Shown one piece after another: positions 9,101-18,315 of a stretch of 21,689 bases of DNA. Within the stretch, counting starts at the first letter, position 1; each line of letters opens with the position of its first letter. A model generated the notes under the pieces. That model did no database searches. It saw nothing but the letters and a program-made list of their open reading frames with translations, and was not told where the DNA came from. The position numbers and the translations under genes are program-made. This stretch comes from Chara braunii (lineage: Eukaryota; Streptophyta; Charophyceae; Charales; Characeae): NCBI GenBank assembly GCA_003427395.1, contig BFEA01000034.1, positions 4,496,823 through 4,518,511 of the forward strand, in the 5' to 3' direction.

Positions 9101-10080
9101 ATGTGTGCGACTGCGTTTTACAATTACTATAAGCAAAATCCAGAGGAGGGTATGTACCTAGTTTACGTCTCTGCAGAGGGTGAGCCGGTGAAAACGCCTC
9201 CTGAGATAAGGGAGTGGTCGCTAGGTACCCTGATCTATTCGAAGAGCCGAAAGGGGTTGTTGAGAGGGAGGTCATCCATGTGATAGAGATTATCCCAGGG
9301 TCTAGCATTCCAAAGGGTAGGATCTATCGGATGTCTCCAGGTGAGCTCGATAAGCTTCGCCGGCAACTCAAGGATCTCATAGAGCAGGGTTGGATCCCGC
9401 CTAGTGTTTCCCCTTACGGATCACCTGTACTATTCGTACCAAAGAAGGGGGAACCTTGAGGATGTGCATTGACTATAGGGGCCGCAATGCCATCACTGCG
9501 AAGAACGCAATGCCCCTACCGCGCATCGATGACTTATTGGACCGAGTGCAAGGGTGCCGGTACTTCAGAAAGATAGATCTGAAGTCGGGGTACCATCAGA
9601 TTGCAATCCGGCCCAAGGATCAACACAAAACCTGCTTTTCACAGCAGGTACGGTCTGTACGAGTTTTTGGTGATGCCTTTCGGCCTTTGCAATGCTCCTG
9701 GCACCTTTCAGCACGCGATTAGCCGGATATTTCATGACTACTTGGACAAGTTTGTCATCGTGTACCTCGATGACATACTTATCTTTAGTAGGACTGTCGA
9801 GGAGCATGTTACCCACTTAGATAAAGTCCTTAGCCTCCTCAAACAGCACCAGTTCAAGATCAACCGGGAGAAGTGTGAGTTTGGCCGCACCCGGATCTTG
9901 TACCTGGGTCATGAGATTTCTACGGAGGGATTGAAGCCCGATGACGCGAAGGTGGCCAGCATTCGTGACTGGCCGCGTCCTCAGTCTGTGACTGAGATGA
10001 GGTCCTTCTTAGGGATGACAGGCTACTACGGCAACTTTGTTCAAAATTATAGCATGGTGGCCACCCCTTTGACGGACCTG
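9101..10080 (+). pseudogene. pol: Gypsy reverse transcriptase, broken by frameshifts
   Basis: The reading passes through several frames. A linker with YLVYVSAEGE comes first (frame of 9101). The RT N-terminus follows, with YRMSPGELDKLRRQL and SPYGSPVLFVPKKG (frame of 9214, ending in a stop at 9459). The next part has RMCIDYRG, PLPRIDDLLD and KIDLKSGYHQI (frame of 9456). From about 9640 come GLYEFLVMPFGLCNAP and the catalytic YLDD box (9763-9774), then the thumb with FLGMTGYYGNFV. The fingers-palm-thumb content is nearly complete and the catalytic aspartates are intact, but at least three frameshifts prevent translation as one polyprotein. Confidence 0.88.
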
Positions 10081-10748
10081 ACACGCCTTGACACCCCNTG
10101 GGAGTGGACAGACAGGTGTGAGGCTGCTTTCAGACATCTGAAGCATGCGTTGACACACCATGAGGTCTTGAAACTTCCTGATCCTGAGAAACCTTTCGTT
10201 GTGACTACGGATGCCAGCCAATATGGCATTGGTGCTGTACTTGGACAAGTCAACCTATGAGAAGGAGCTCTATGCGATCTACAAAGTGCTAACCCCTTGG
10301 AGGCTACCTCCTAGGTCGCTTCTTCTACGTCAGGACTGATCATCAGACCCTGAGGTGGATGAAGACTCAACCGGTACTCTCCGATGCTTTGAAGCGATGG
10401 ATCGAAGTCATAGAGCAGTATGACTTTGAGCCCCAGTACATCAAGGGGGAGTATAAGAAGGTTGCTGATGCGTTGTCGCGTAGGCCAGACTTCCTGGGTG
10501 CTCTGGTCACTGAATTTGGGCTTGCGGACAATGTTACTCAGTCTTTGGTGGAAGCCTATCGCGAGGATCCGTTTATGGCCGAAATCATACGCAGACTCGA
10601 GGTGAAAGACAAAGCAACTGCCGAAGAGTTTGTGTTGGTCAACAGCCTGCTGCTCCTTGAGACGGCCGGGAATAAACGCTTGTGTGTTCCAAATCGGGAG
10701 TCTTTGCGTAGTTTATTTTTAGGCGAATGTCATGAGCCTCGGACTTGA
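10081..10748 (+). pseudogene. pol: Gypsy RNase H and start of integrase linker, deleted and truncated
   Basis: The RNase H domain starts with the conserved TTDASQYGIGAVL (first catalytic Asp present). It then jumps at about 10248 into another frame reading STYEKELYAIYKVL, lacking the intervening strand found in relatives, so a small deletion with frameshift is inferred. After another frame change it continues VRTDHQTLRWMKTQP and EYKKVADALSRRPD, the typical RNase H end. The last part (LCVPNRESLRSLFLGECHE) is the approach to the integrase HHCC zinc finger, and sequence identity ends within that finger. One ambiguous base (10098) falls in a proline codon and has no effect. Confidence 0.85.
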
Positions 10749-10775
10749 TAGCTGGGCGATGTACTGGTGGTTTAA
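10747..10775 (+). repeat. Third copy of the 29-bp motif, at the gypsy breakpoint
   Basis: The segment starting gatagctgggc and ending ggtggtttaa matches the reverse complement of 427-455 at about 27 of 29 positions and is also close to 609-637. It begins at the exact place where gypsy coding similarity ends, so a repeat of this family may mark a deletion or recombination junction. Confidence 0.6.
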
Positions 10776-11331
10776 CTCTTCTCTGCAGTCCGCAAACTCT
10801 TCCAGGGCGATTTTCATGGAGCCTTGGGTTGAAGCAGATGTGACTGCAAGATCTTCAAACAATTGGCAAAGATTAGTCTTTTAAGTTTTAAGGTCTTTTT
10901 CCTTTCACCTTGCTTTCTTTTTCTTTGACTTACGTAGGCTGCACAGGGCGCCTTTATGTGTATTGCTAGTCCTTTATTGGAGAAGCTTGCATGTGCGGCG
11001 GCTTTGAACCACATCTACGTCCCCAAAAATCAGTCCAACCCATGCAGGAGGAGGGCGGGAAAAATTGCAACCTTATGCGGATTTTTAATCGCATAGGGCA
11101 GCTGAAAAAGGACTGGCATCCTGGCAACCAGGGCTGTTGTGAAAGGTGGATTCAGTTCAAGAACTCAGACCTGACCTCGCATGGAAGTCCATGCCTGTGC
11201 ATGAAGTATGATCTTAGAAAATGTTGTAGGCACTGACGATAGTCAGAAGTGGAATGCCATGCTGTGCGCATGCATCGCTGACAATCCTCTGATAGATTGA
11301 TTGCTTTTGATTCTTTGTTGTTGTGAAACAG
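10776..11331 (+). other. Intron sequence before exon D, nothing recognised
   Basis: No element or gene was recognised in this stretch. It ends with a T-rich tract and the exon D acceptor. No match was seen to the part of the 347-bp duplication that should follow the element's 3' LTR, so the 3' flank of the gypsy insertion appears to have been lost with the 3' half. Confidence 0.6.
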
Positions 11332-11493
11332 ATTAAGAAGTTCAAACATGACTGCCTCGAACTGCATGGAGTTGGCAAGAAGTACCAGAAAACAGAAGCG
11401 GAACGGATCCTCCGCCGGCTTGTGTGCGAGAATGTTTTGCGAGAAGAGGTTTCAAAATCGGATGCGTATGGGTCTGTCTTCTCTGTGCTCAAG
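11332..11493 (+). CDS. RECQ4: RecQ helicase (BLM/RECQ4-type), exon D: RQC winged helix
   Basis: This 54-codon exon runs from acceptor tgaaacag to donor gtagtt, in phase 0 at both ends. The peptide begins IKKFKHDCLELHGVGKK, continues through an EAERILRRLV helix, and ends KSDAYGSVFSVLK. It matches the core of the RQC winged helix of plant RECQ4, including the conserved HG.GK turn, the recognition-helix region and the final beta-wing segment. Together with exon C it gives an ungapped RQC domain. The next expected part (linker and HRDC domain) was not found in the remaining 10.2 kb, so the following intron extends beyond the window or a small exon was missed. The frame is intact. Confidence 0.94.
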
Positions 11494-11668
11494 GTAGTTT
11501 TGTCATGCCGTCAGATGTGTGTTTGCTCTCGTTCGAATTGACAAGTGGGTTCGTTGCTTTTTTCCGTACTCTTGCTTTCCACGTGTGAAGCAGTTATAGG
11601 CATGTAAACATTGACCAAGTGAAGGAAAAAAAAAGGAAAAAGGCATGTAAATTTGCAAAAGCATTGAT

Positions 11669-11816
11669 CAAGTAATTGAGGAAGAGTGTCCTTCGGGACA
11701 TCCGTTAAAATTGGAATGATACAGAGAAGATTAGCATGGCCCCTGCGCTAGGATGACACATAAATCGAGAAATGGTCCAAATGGCAAAAAAAAAAAAACA
11801 AGTAATTGAGGAAGAG
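11669..11816. repeat. 18-bp target-site duplications flanking the U6 copy
   Basis: The sequence caagtaattgaggaagag occurs perfectly at 11669-11686 and again at 11799-11816, immediately outside the U6 body and its A tail. This is the signature of LINE-type target-primed reverse transcription. The perfect match suggests a fairly recent insertion. Confidence 0.93.
11687..11798 (+). pseudogene. U6: U6 spliceosomal snRNA retropseudogene
   Basis: About 99 bp (11687-11785) match U6 snRNA essentially end to end: the 5' stem-loop around ccttcggg, the ACAGAGA box in gatacagagaagattagc, the catalytic/ISL region atggcccctgcgc, and the 3' end aaatcgagaaatggtccaaa. There are a few substitutions, for example GCAAGG to GCTAGG and loss of bases near cacataaa. 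The Pol III T-run terminator is replaced by ggc plus 13 A (11786-11798). Immediately upstream is the target-site duplication, not the plant upstream sequence element and TATA box at fixed spacing. It is therefore a reverse-transcribed copy, probably silent, in the intron after RecQ exon D. Confidence 0.93.
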
Positions 11817-14760
11817 AACAGCATTCGACCAATCAAGCACAAAGAACACAAATTGCGTTCGGACGTTCAAGATAACAGTCTAGTAACAGGTGTAAATGGA
11901 CTTAGAACGAGAGCAGCACTCAGCCAAAGTCCAAGGCATTGTGCAGTAGTGATGTGCTTGCCGAAATTCACCAGCAGTGCCACGTGTATGTAGGAACTCA
12001 CAAGTAGTAGGAGTGAAGTTCATCGGCGTCAAGAAGAACTGCTTTCGGACAATATGCTCGCCATGAAGGCTCCTCCAAGGTCAGTGCCAACTTAAAGCAG
12101 GAGTCGTTTTGAAGCCCCTTGGCCAGTCCGTCATTGTTGGAGAGTCCTAGACTTCAGAAGACTCTGGCCAAACTCTGGCCAAACTGGTCCCTCCGAAACT
12201 GGTTGGTCCTGTTGGATCAAAAGGCCAAACTGGTCCCTTTGGATCAAAAGTCAACAAGTTTTCTAGTCTCACTGTTTCCATCACATGGGCTCTCTGCCCC
12301 AGTCACTCGCTAATGGCATTAAGTAAAAACTAGCGTTGCCTTCCCAGCCATTTCCCGCTATCATTCATGCATTCGTCGGAGGTGCAGCCTAACACTTCAC
12401 ATCTCAGCCAGCAGTGCACCAACACAATCCGCTCTCATTCCTGCATTCATTGTGGCATTCTCATGCTACTTCATTGTTGAGTATCTATCGAGCGTTCCCG
12501 CTTCCAGCTGATGCCATGTAAAATTGCTTTAGCTGCTGGGCGCATGCACAGCTAGTAGGAAGAGGAGGGTTCCCAAGTGGCATCATAGCTGCTTTTGCAA
12601 AAGCAGGCTAGGAGGCCTAGTCAGGTTGGCATTGCATGGCTCGCGTCTCTTCTGCGCGAAATCCGTTAGACTTCCTGAACTTCTCCCACAACTTCACGGC
12701 TACTGTTAGGACCGGGCCCCACGGTGCTACGTTCATACTGAGAATGGACTCAAAACTTGCCAGATTTGCTAGCACAGCTCAGACATAGCACCAGGGGGGA
12801 CTTCCCCTTAGATTTTCCCAGGTCTGGCAGTCCTCTAGGCCGTAACGCAACCACAGGTTTTGTGTGTGATGCAATCACAGCCTGTTATCAGATTGTGTTA
12901 CACGGTGATAATGGCTCCAAGATACTTTCTGTAACAAGCTGGGAAACAAGCCCAGCGGTACTGAGCCGGTTACCACTGGGCCCGTTTTGGTAACAGCCTG
13001 CAAAAAAAAAACAGCAGTAGCAGGTCGGTTATCGCTTGGCCTGACAGTGTCGAGTCCGTTTCTGCTGGGCCTAATGTTGCTGGGCCTGATACAGCTGTGC
13101 CCGTTGCTGCTGGGTGCATTGCATAGCTTGTTACAATGGCACATAAAGAGATACAGGTCCGACTCACAACCTGTTACCAAGGATTATTTGGCCCTGCTAC
13201 ATACATAAACGTAGAAATTTCAGGGGATATTGGAAGTAGTGGTGGATTCAAGGGCATCTAAAAGGAATTGTCGACTGCCTGATATTGACAGCCTATATTG
13301 TGCAGCAGGCACGAAATTGGCAGTAGAATTTCGGGGGATATCAAAAGTAGCGGTGATTTTAAACCACTGCTACCTCTCACAGGCAAACTCAAAACGAAAA
13401 TATAATGTATCCGCATTCTTCAGAGGCCAGGCACCACCGGACCAAAATTGCTGGTGGGGCCAGCCAAAACGGAAAAAAAAAGGTCACGCGCGCGTAGTTC
13501 TATTCCACCTCGGCAAAAGAGGCTCGGAGGTAATGGTGTAGAAGGGCATCTGAAAGCAAATGATAACCGCCTGATATTGACAACCTAATAACCTATAGTG
13601 TGAAAGGGCTGAACAGAATCCATGTAATGTCCAGCATAGACTGTGCATTGCCTTGACTGCCTTGTTAATTACAATGTCAGGTTGGGACATTGGGGATTAT
13701 TTTGTGTATTGCCAATGTTTGGACATCAAGGTTGGGAAATCAAGGGATCCAACGGATGTAATGACCTACAAAATCTCAGACTGACAACCATGCTCTTTTC
13801 TGAGTTTTGCCACTGGAATGAGTGCTTTGCTGAGATTCCCGCTTTCTGCTTTGATTTCTAAGTCTGTGTGTATGTGTCTGTGCTTGCTGGTTTCTACGTG
13901 TCTGTCTCAATGTCTGAGTGTTGAGTGTGTGTGTGACCTGTCTGGGTACTTGTGTGCTTGGAAAGGCCCGCAGTCCTGGTACTTACCTGTGGCTGTGGTT
14001 GTGAGGGCTGCAGTGGGAAAACTCGAGTGACCGAGGGCCGGCCAAGTGGTAGCTTAGGGCACACTCAAGTAGTGGTAGGCACTCAAGTAGCAGTAGGCCA
14101 AGCAGAAAGACAAAAGTTGGTACCTTTAGGTCTAGCGTGAGTTTTACAAGTTCGGTAGCTGGGTCTGTAGAGTAGATATCTGGCCTGCAATGATGTTTCC
14201 CTCCATTTTGGAGGAGGTACCGGTAGTTTGGGGATGCCGAGAGGCCAGGGAGTCAACGCCCAAGGGCAGTCCAGCCAATATACATTGGCGGAACAGTCAT
14301 TGCTCCGCCTCATTCTTCGTGAAAACAGTCGGGTGTCAGGCTGCTGGAGTGCTGGGTGGAGCTGTGCTAGTGCACTCCAGCGCTAGGAAGAGGAAGGAGA
14401 CTGGAAGCTCCCACCTTGGCTATGGTGGAGCGTCCGCTGTAGGAGGAGGAAAGACGAGTCTACGAGGAGAGTGGAGGTCGGCATCTTCATCTTCTAGTGG
14501 GCGCTGCTTCAATAAGACCCCAGTTGGGGAGGCGCTGCACCAAAGACACTCAGCAGTAGTGCAGGGCATGGCGGCCATGATGGGAGAGGCTCATAAGCCT
14601 TGCATTGTCCTGTGAACATCCGGGGTAGAATGTTGAAGTCCATCATAGCCAACCACATCAATTAGGTGGAAGAAGATGGAGGCCTTGGCTATGGTGGACC
14701 ATATGTGCTGTCAGCAGTAAGGAGAGGAATTGGACATTGGTCCTTGCTCTTTCTTTTATT
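11817..14760 (+). other. Intron sequence with minor local repeats, no gene recognised
   Basis: No coding exon or known element was recognised. Local structure includes repeated tggccaaact units with tggtccct near 12160-12250, and related segments at 13211-13245 and 13323-13358 (gtagaa...ggggatat...gtag). Another related pair is at 13251-13302 and 13543-13602 (agggcatct...ctgatattgaca). There is a TG-rich tract near 13861-13935, and the phrase ccttggctatggtgga occurs twice (near 14414 and 14684). These look like remnants of older repeats. Confidence 0.55.
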
Positions 14761-14764
14761 GTCA

Positions 14765-14877
14765 TGCAAGGCTAAAAACCTCGGAAAGCTCTACTGGGCC
14801 CTGTTTCAGCGAGAAAGGCCGCCCTAAGTGAAGGCGGGCCTGACAAGTGATGTGAGGCCTGTTTATGTTTGACACGG
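14765..14877 (+). repeat. Solo LTR, left part (interrupted by LINE)
   Basis: This segment begins TGCAAGGCT and aligns with the first ~110 bp of the gypsy LTR at 4418. Shared stretches include ctactgggccct, ggccgccctaagtgaag and ggcct followed by a T-rich run. The bases gtca (14761-14764) directly precede it and recur directly after the right part (20985-20988), giving a 4-bp target-site duplication. The sequence is broken at about 14877, where the LINE begins. Confidence 0.78.
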
Positions 14878-14910
14878 CTCTATCTAAACCTGGTGTGCTA
14901 ATCCTACGGT

Positions 14911-15225
14911 TTGTCAGAACTAACAGGTTCAAATCATGGAGAGGTAACAGTACATGGAGCCCCAGTAGACCCGCTCTCATCCCTGCTTGGTAAGATGTCA
15001 GGGGAAGAACGTTTCAAAGTTGAAATGATTAAAATTATTCAAATGCAACTCCCGCCTGGGGGTACTGCTGTCCTCAACCTATCCTCTGACGCTCATAGGA
15101 TATCAGCTAAGGATGTGTTCCTTAGATACAAGCACTCACGAGCAGTTAACTTACGGTGGTTCACTCAAGACACGCTAACAGAGCTCCAACAAATGAAGAT
15201 CAAGGCCGGTGACTTCTGGACATAA
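14911..15225 (+). pseudogene. LINE ORF1-like remnant
   Basis: An open frame of about 100 codons has no ATG at its start; the first in-frame ATG is at 14995 (MSGEERFKVEM). It ends at a TAA 130 bp before the ORF2 ATG. The peptide is hydrophilic, without zinc knuckles or a clear RNA-recognition motif. Its position immediately upstream of ORF2 suggests the C-terminal part of ORF1. No family was recognised, so the assignment rests on position only. Confidence 0.4.
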
Positions 15226-15355
15226 GTTGATTCCACGATTCTGCTCTCCNGCCTTATAAAGAATGGTCAGAGCCTACTTGGCCAAGGTGGTAAGCTGGAC
15301 TCAGGTCATTGGTTGACCTTGTAAGCCATTCCACACATAACTGATTGATTGAGTA

Positions 15356-16860
15356 ATGTTAATTATNGAGGGTCCAAATGTGTTAGAAGTGCTATACAAT
15401 AGGAATAAAGACTGGAAACTCCTAAAAAGAGCTACAGATCTAGACCTTCGATCACTCAATGTAAATGGTCTAGCATCGGCCAAACAACAAAAAAGGCAAG
15501 CGATTTACGACCAACTAAGAGGAGTGGAAGGTAAGGAATGGTCTGACGCCATCTGTGTTCAAGAAACACACTTAATGGATAACGCAGACCACAATCACAC
15601 CCACAAACAGATTTGGCCCCATCAGGCCTTCAGAGCACACGCGCCTAGACCAGGGAGCGCAGGAGTAGCAATATGGCTTCCCCCTGACTCAAGGATTGAC
15701 CCCCTCTATTGGGAAGCAGATAAGGAAGAAGGAAGATGGGTATTTCTCCTGGCTATGCTGGAAATTGAAGTAGTGACAATCTTGTGTGTATACGGTCCCA
15801 ATGAGATAGGAGAAAGAGGCCGCTTCTTTGAATCCCTAAAGAGTCGCCTTCCCGCCGGTATTCCAGTAGTGATGGCAGGAGACTTCAATGCAGCACCAAA
15901 TAGACAGATGGACCGTTGGCAGCTCCCCTCCCCCTGTCCACAATACATGGAGAGGGACAAGCAAATAATTGAAGGACTATGCCAGTCGCTCAATCTTTTT
16001 GATGCTTACAGACGTCTTTTCCCTACAAAACGCAAGTTCACATGTTTCAGGAAAAGCCTAACGCGTAAAGCATCAAAATCTCGCATAGATCTCATACTTT
16101 TATCAGAGGAACTAGAAGGTGCCCTTCAAATAGCAGAGATCTTCCCTCGAAGTGTTTTCCCTGGCCTCGATCATGCTATGACAGCAGTATTGCTTTCTTT
16201 TAGAAAAAAGACGGAGCAAGGTAAAGGTTTCTATAAATTAAATACTTCCCTATTGACCAACAATCGTTTTAAAGTATACTTGCAAGATGTTTGGTCTTTC
16301 TGGAGAGAGCAGAAGGAAAAAATTAAGGATGATATAAGGTGGTTCAACAACGGCCTGATATTTCTGGGACGTAAATGCAATGAATACTCAAAATTGTTGG
16401 CAGAGCAACGTCCTCTAGAGGAAATAGATCTGCAAAAACAACTTCATCAACTTCAAAAACAAGAAGAAGATCTAGTAAGTGAACCTCATCTAACGGAGAT
16501 CACCAAGAGAATTAGCGACGTGGAGACCCAACTATTAAAGTACATGGAATACCGGTGGCAAGGGATCAGAATTAGAGGTAAGTTAAAGGGACATAACACG
16601 GAGGGGATGATGGATGCGAGATTTTTTGCCACGGCAAAGGTCAAAACTGGAAGAACCATCATTGAAGCTTTTACGGACCCCGAAGGAAACCAACATTCTC
16701 TAGTCACATCTACAGCGGCATGTACAAAAATAGCAAGAGATTTCTATAAGACCCTCTTTACATCTGATTGTAAACAACAACCGCGGGAACAAAGAGTAAA
16801 AGAGGTAGAAGATTTTCTTGAAACCACTTACGAAAGCCTTAACAAACCAGCAGAAAAAAA
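15356..16860 (+). pseudogene. LINE ORF2, part 1: APE-type endonuclease
   Basis: The frame starts at an ATG (15356) and encodes an exonuclease-endonuclease-phosphatase domain in its first ~285 residues. Numbered from that ATG, the catalytic signature residues are visible: N35 (LNVNGL), E70 (VQETH), Y146 (VYGP), D176 and N178 (GDFN), S242-D245 (SRID) and D272-H273 (LDH). This enzyme nicks the target strand that primes reverse transcription. A charged, helical linker follows. An ambiguous base lies at 15367. Near 16854-16860 a run of seven A marks a one-base frameshift, and reading continues in another frame (16818-17501) into the RT. The rest of the original frame up to 17095 is out-of-frame readthrough. 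Confidence 0.88.
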
Positions 16861-18315
16861 TGCTAGAAAACCCTCTCACAAAGGAGGAAATATGGTCTGC
16901 ACTTATGTTGATGGAGGAAAAAACTCCAGGTATCGATGGTCTTCCCAAAGAATTCTGGGAAGTCATGTGGGATTTCCTAGCTCAGGATCTTATGGATTTC
17001 TATCATGCAGTTTGGACCTCAGGCACAATGGGGGAAATAGTTGGACAAGGGGTATTAACTCTATTGTACAAAAAGGGGGACAAGTTGGCAGCTAAAGCTC
17101 TTGCAAACCGGGTACTGAAAGTCATTACTGACATCATTCATCCTACTCAAACGGGTTTCATTGAAGGAAGAAATATTCAAGATAATATTCTACTAGTAAA
17201 TGAGTTAGTTAAACTCTCTAGACAATCTAAGCACAATGCGGCCTTCATTTTCATAGATTTTGAAAAAGCCTATGATCATGTTGATTGTTTTTTTTTAGAT
17301 AAATGTCTAGAAAAGTTCAATTTCGGTCCTTGCTTCAGACGATGGATCCAGATTCTACATTCGAATGCTACAACGAGGGTAATGATAAATGGGAATCTGT
17401 CTCCACCCATTGAGTTGGAACGTTCTGTGAGACAGGGATCCTATCGCCCCCTTTCTTTTTGTCATAATGATGAAAGCCTTAGCGGCCAATCTAAGATGTA
17501 ATAGAGACATTAAGCGTATTCAAGTCAGCTATATTCCAGAAGAGGCTTTACCGGTTTGTTCCTTGTTTGCAGATGATCTATCCTTGATGGTGGAAGCCTC
17601 ATACGATAACTTGCTAGCAATCAAGAGACTGATGGATAAATTCTGCTCCCTCTCTGATATGAAAATCAATTGGGGAACAAAAACACAAGGGTGGTGGATA
17701 CACCATCAGGGAGTAAGACCTCCAGAATACCCAAATATCAGTTGGTTGACAGCAGAAACCCCAATTAGAGTTTTAGGTATCTCACTCTCAGCAACGGGTA
17801 AACCAATAGGGAATGATGAATGGATATCTAAACCAGCTCTGGCAAAACTGGAACTGTGGAAGGATAAAAGAACCTCTATTATAGGACGCTCGCTGATTAT
17901 AAATAATGTTATTCTGGCGTCTCTCTCGTATAAGTCTGCAATATGGGCTATGGACAAATCAGCGCTTAAACCTTTTGAAAAACAAATAACAGCCTACCTA
18001 TGGAGAGGAAATCATGATTTCAAAAATGTCATAAGTAGAGTTGCCTGGCAAGGAGCAATTCAGCCTAAAGCAAGGGGAGGGTTAGGAATCTTAGATCCCT
18101 CCACCCAGATCATGGCACTCTCAATTCGATGGGTTAAACGACTACTTTTTGACCCAGAGACTCCTTGGTTAGCCCTAGCTGAAGAACAAATTACAAGACT
18201 AGCACCTGAAGTTCCAGAAGGGACAGATCCCTTGATGTGGCTAGAAAACCGTTACTGGTCCATTCCAAGAGGTGGAGCACAACCCCCAAATCAGTCAGTG
18301 AAACCTCATCGTTAG
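16861..18315 (+). pseudogene. LINE ORF2, part 2: reverse transcriptase, frameshifted
   Basis: The RT begins with NPLTKEEIWSAL and TPGIDGLPKEFW, and has motif A FIDFEKAYDHVD with the first catalytic Asp. A one-base shift near 17436, right after VRQG, moves the frame to one reading PIAPFLFVIMMKAL. The catalytic FADD box (17566-17577) is intact. The segment between LLYKKGDK and LAAKALANR lacks the usual WRPI motif, so about 20 codons appear deleted near 17085. The frame then runs through the thumb and connection (VLGISLS, WRGN, GGLGI) to an in-frame TAG at 18313-18315. After that stop the same frame stays open. Motifs are well preserved despite the breaks. Confidence 0.88.

Larger units (their letters stand above)
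4418..10748 (+). mobile_element. Truncated, decayed Ty3/gypsy LTR retrotransposon
   Basis: Order: 5' LTR (4418-5340), primer binding site (5344-5354), long leader, gag, aspartic protease, reverse transcriptase, RNase H, and the beginning of the linker to the integrase zinc finger, where it stops at about 10748. The RT-RNase H order and sequence style are those of Ty3/gypsy (Metaviridae). Integrase, any chromodomain, polypurine tract and 3' LTR are missing, so the lineage within gypsy cannot be set. Multiple frameshifts, stops and an internal RNase H deletion make it a non-autonomous fossil. It lies in the sense orientation within the intron between RecQ exons C and D. Confidence 0.88.
3031..11331 (+). 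other. 8.3-kb RecQ intron filled with retroelements
   Basis: The intron is bounded by donor gtcagt at 3031 and acceptor gttgtgaaacag ending at 11331. Host coding sequence resumes in the same phase on the far side. It contains GC-rich A-tailed units, a 347-bp tandem duplication and a truncated Ty3/gypsy element, which is in the same sense as the gene. The first 340 bp (3031-3370) hold no recognisable element. The intron length is thus largely explained by insertion of mobile DNA. Confidence 0.88.

Noticed and set aside
11687-11798. Functional U6 snRNA gene
   Set aside because: Target-site duplications, an A tail in place of the T-run terminator, and no USE or TATA immediately upstream.
14920-14945. 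tRNA gene or SINE promoter suggested by the B-box-like ggttcaaatc
   Set aside because: No A box at proper spacing and no cloverleaf could be drawn by eye. It lies within the LINE 5' region.
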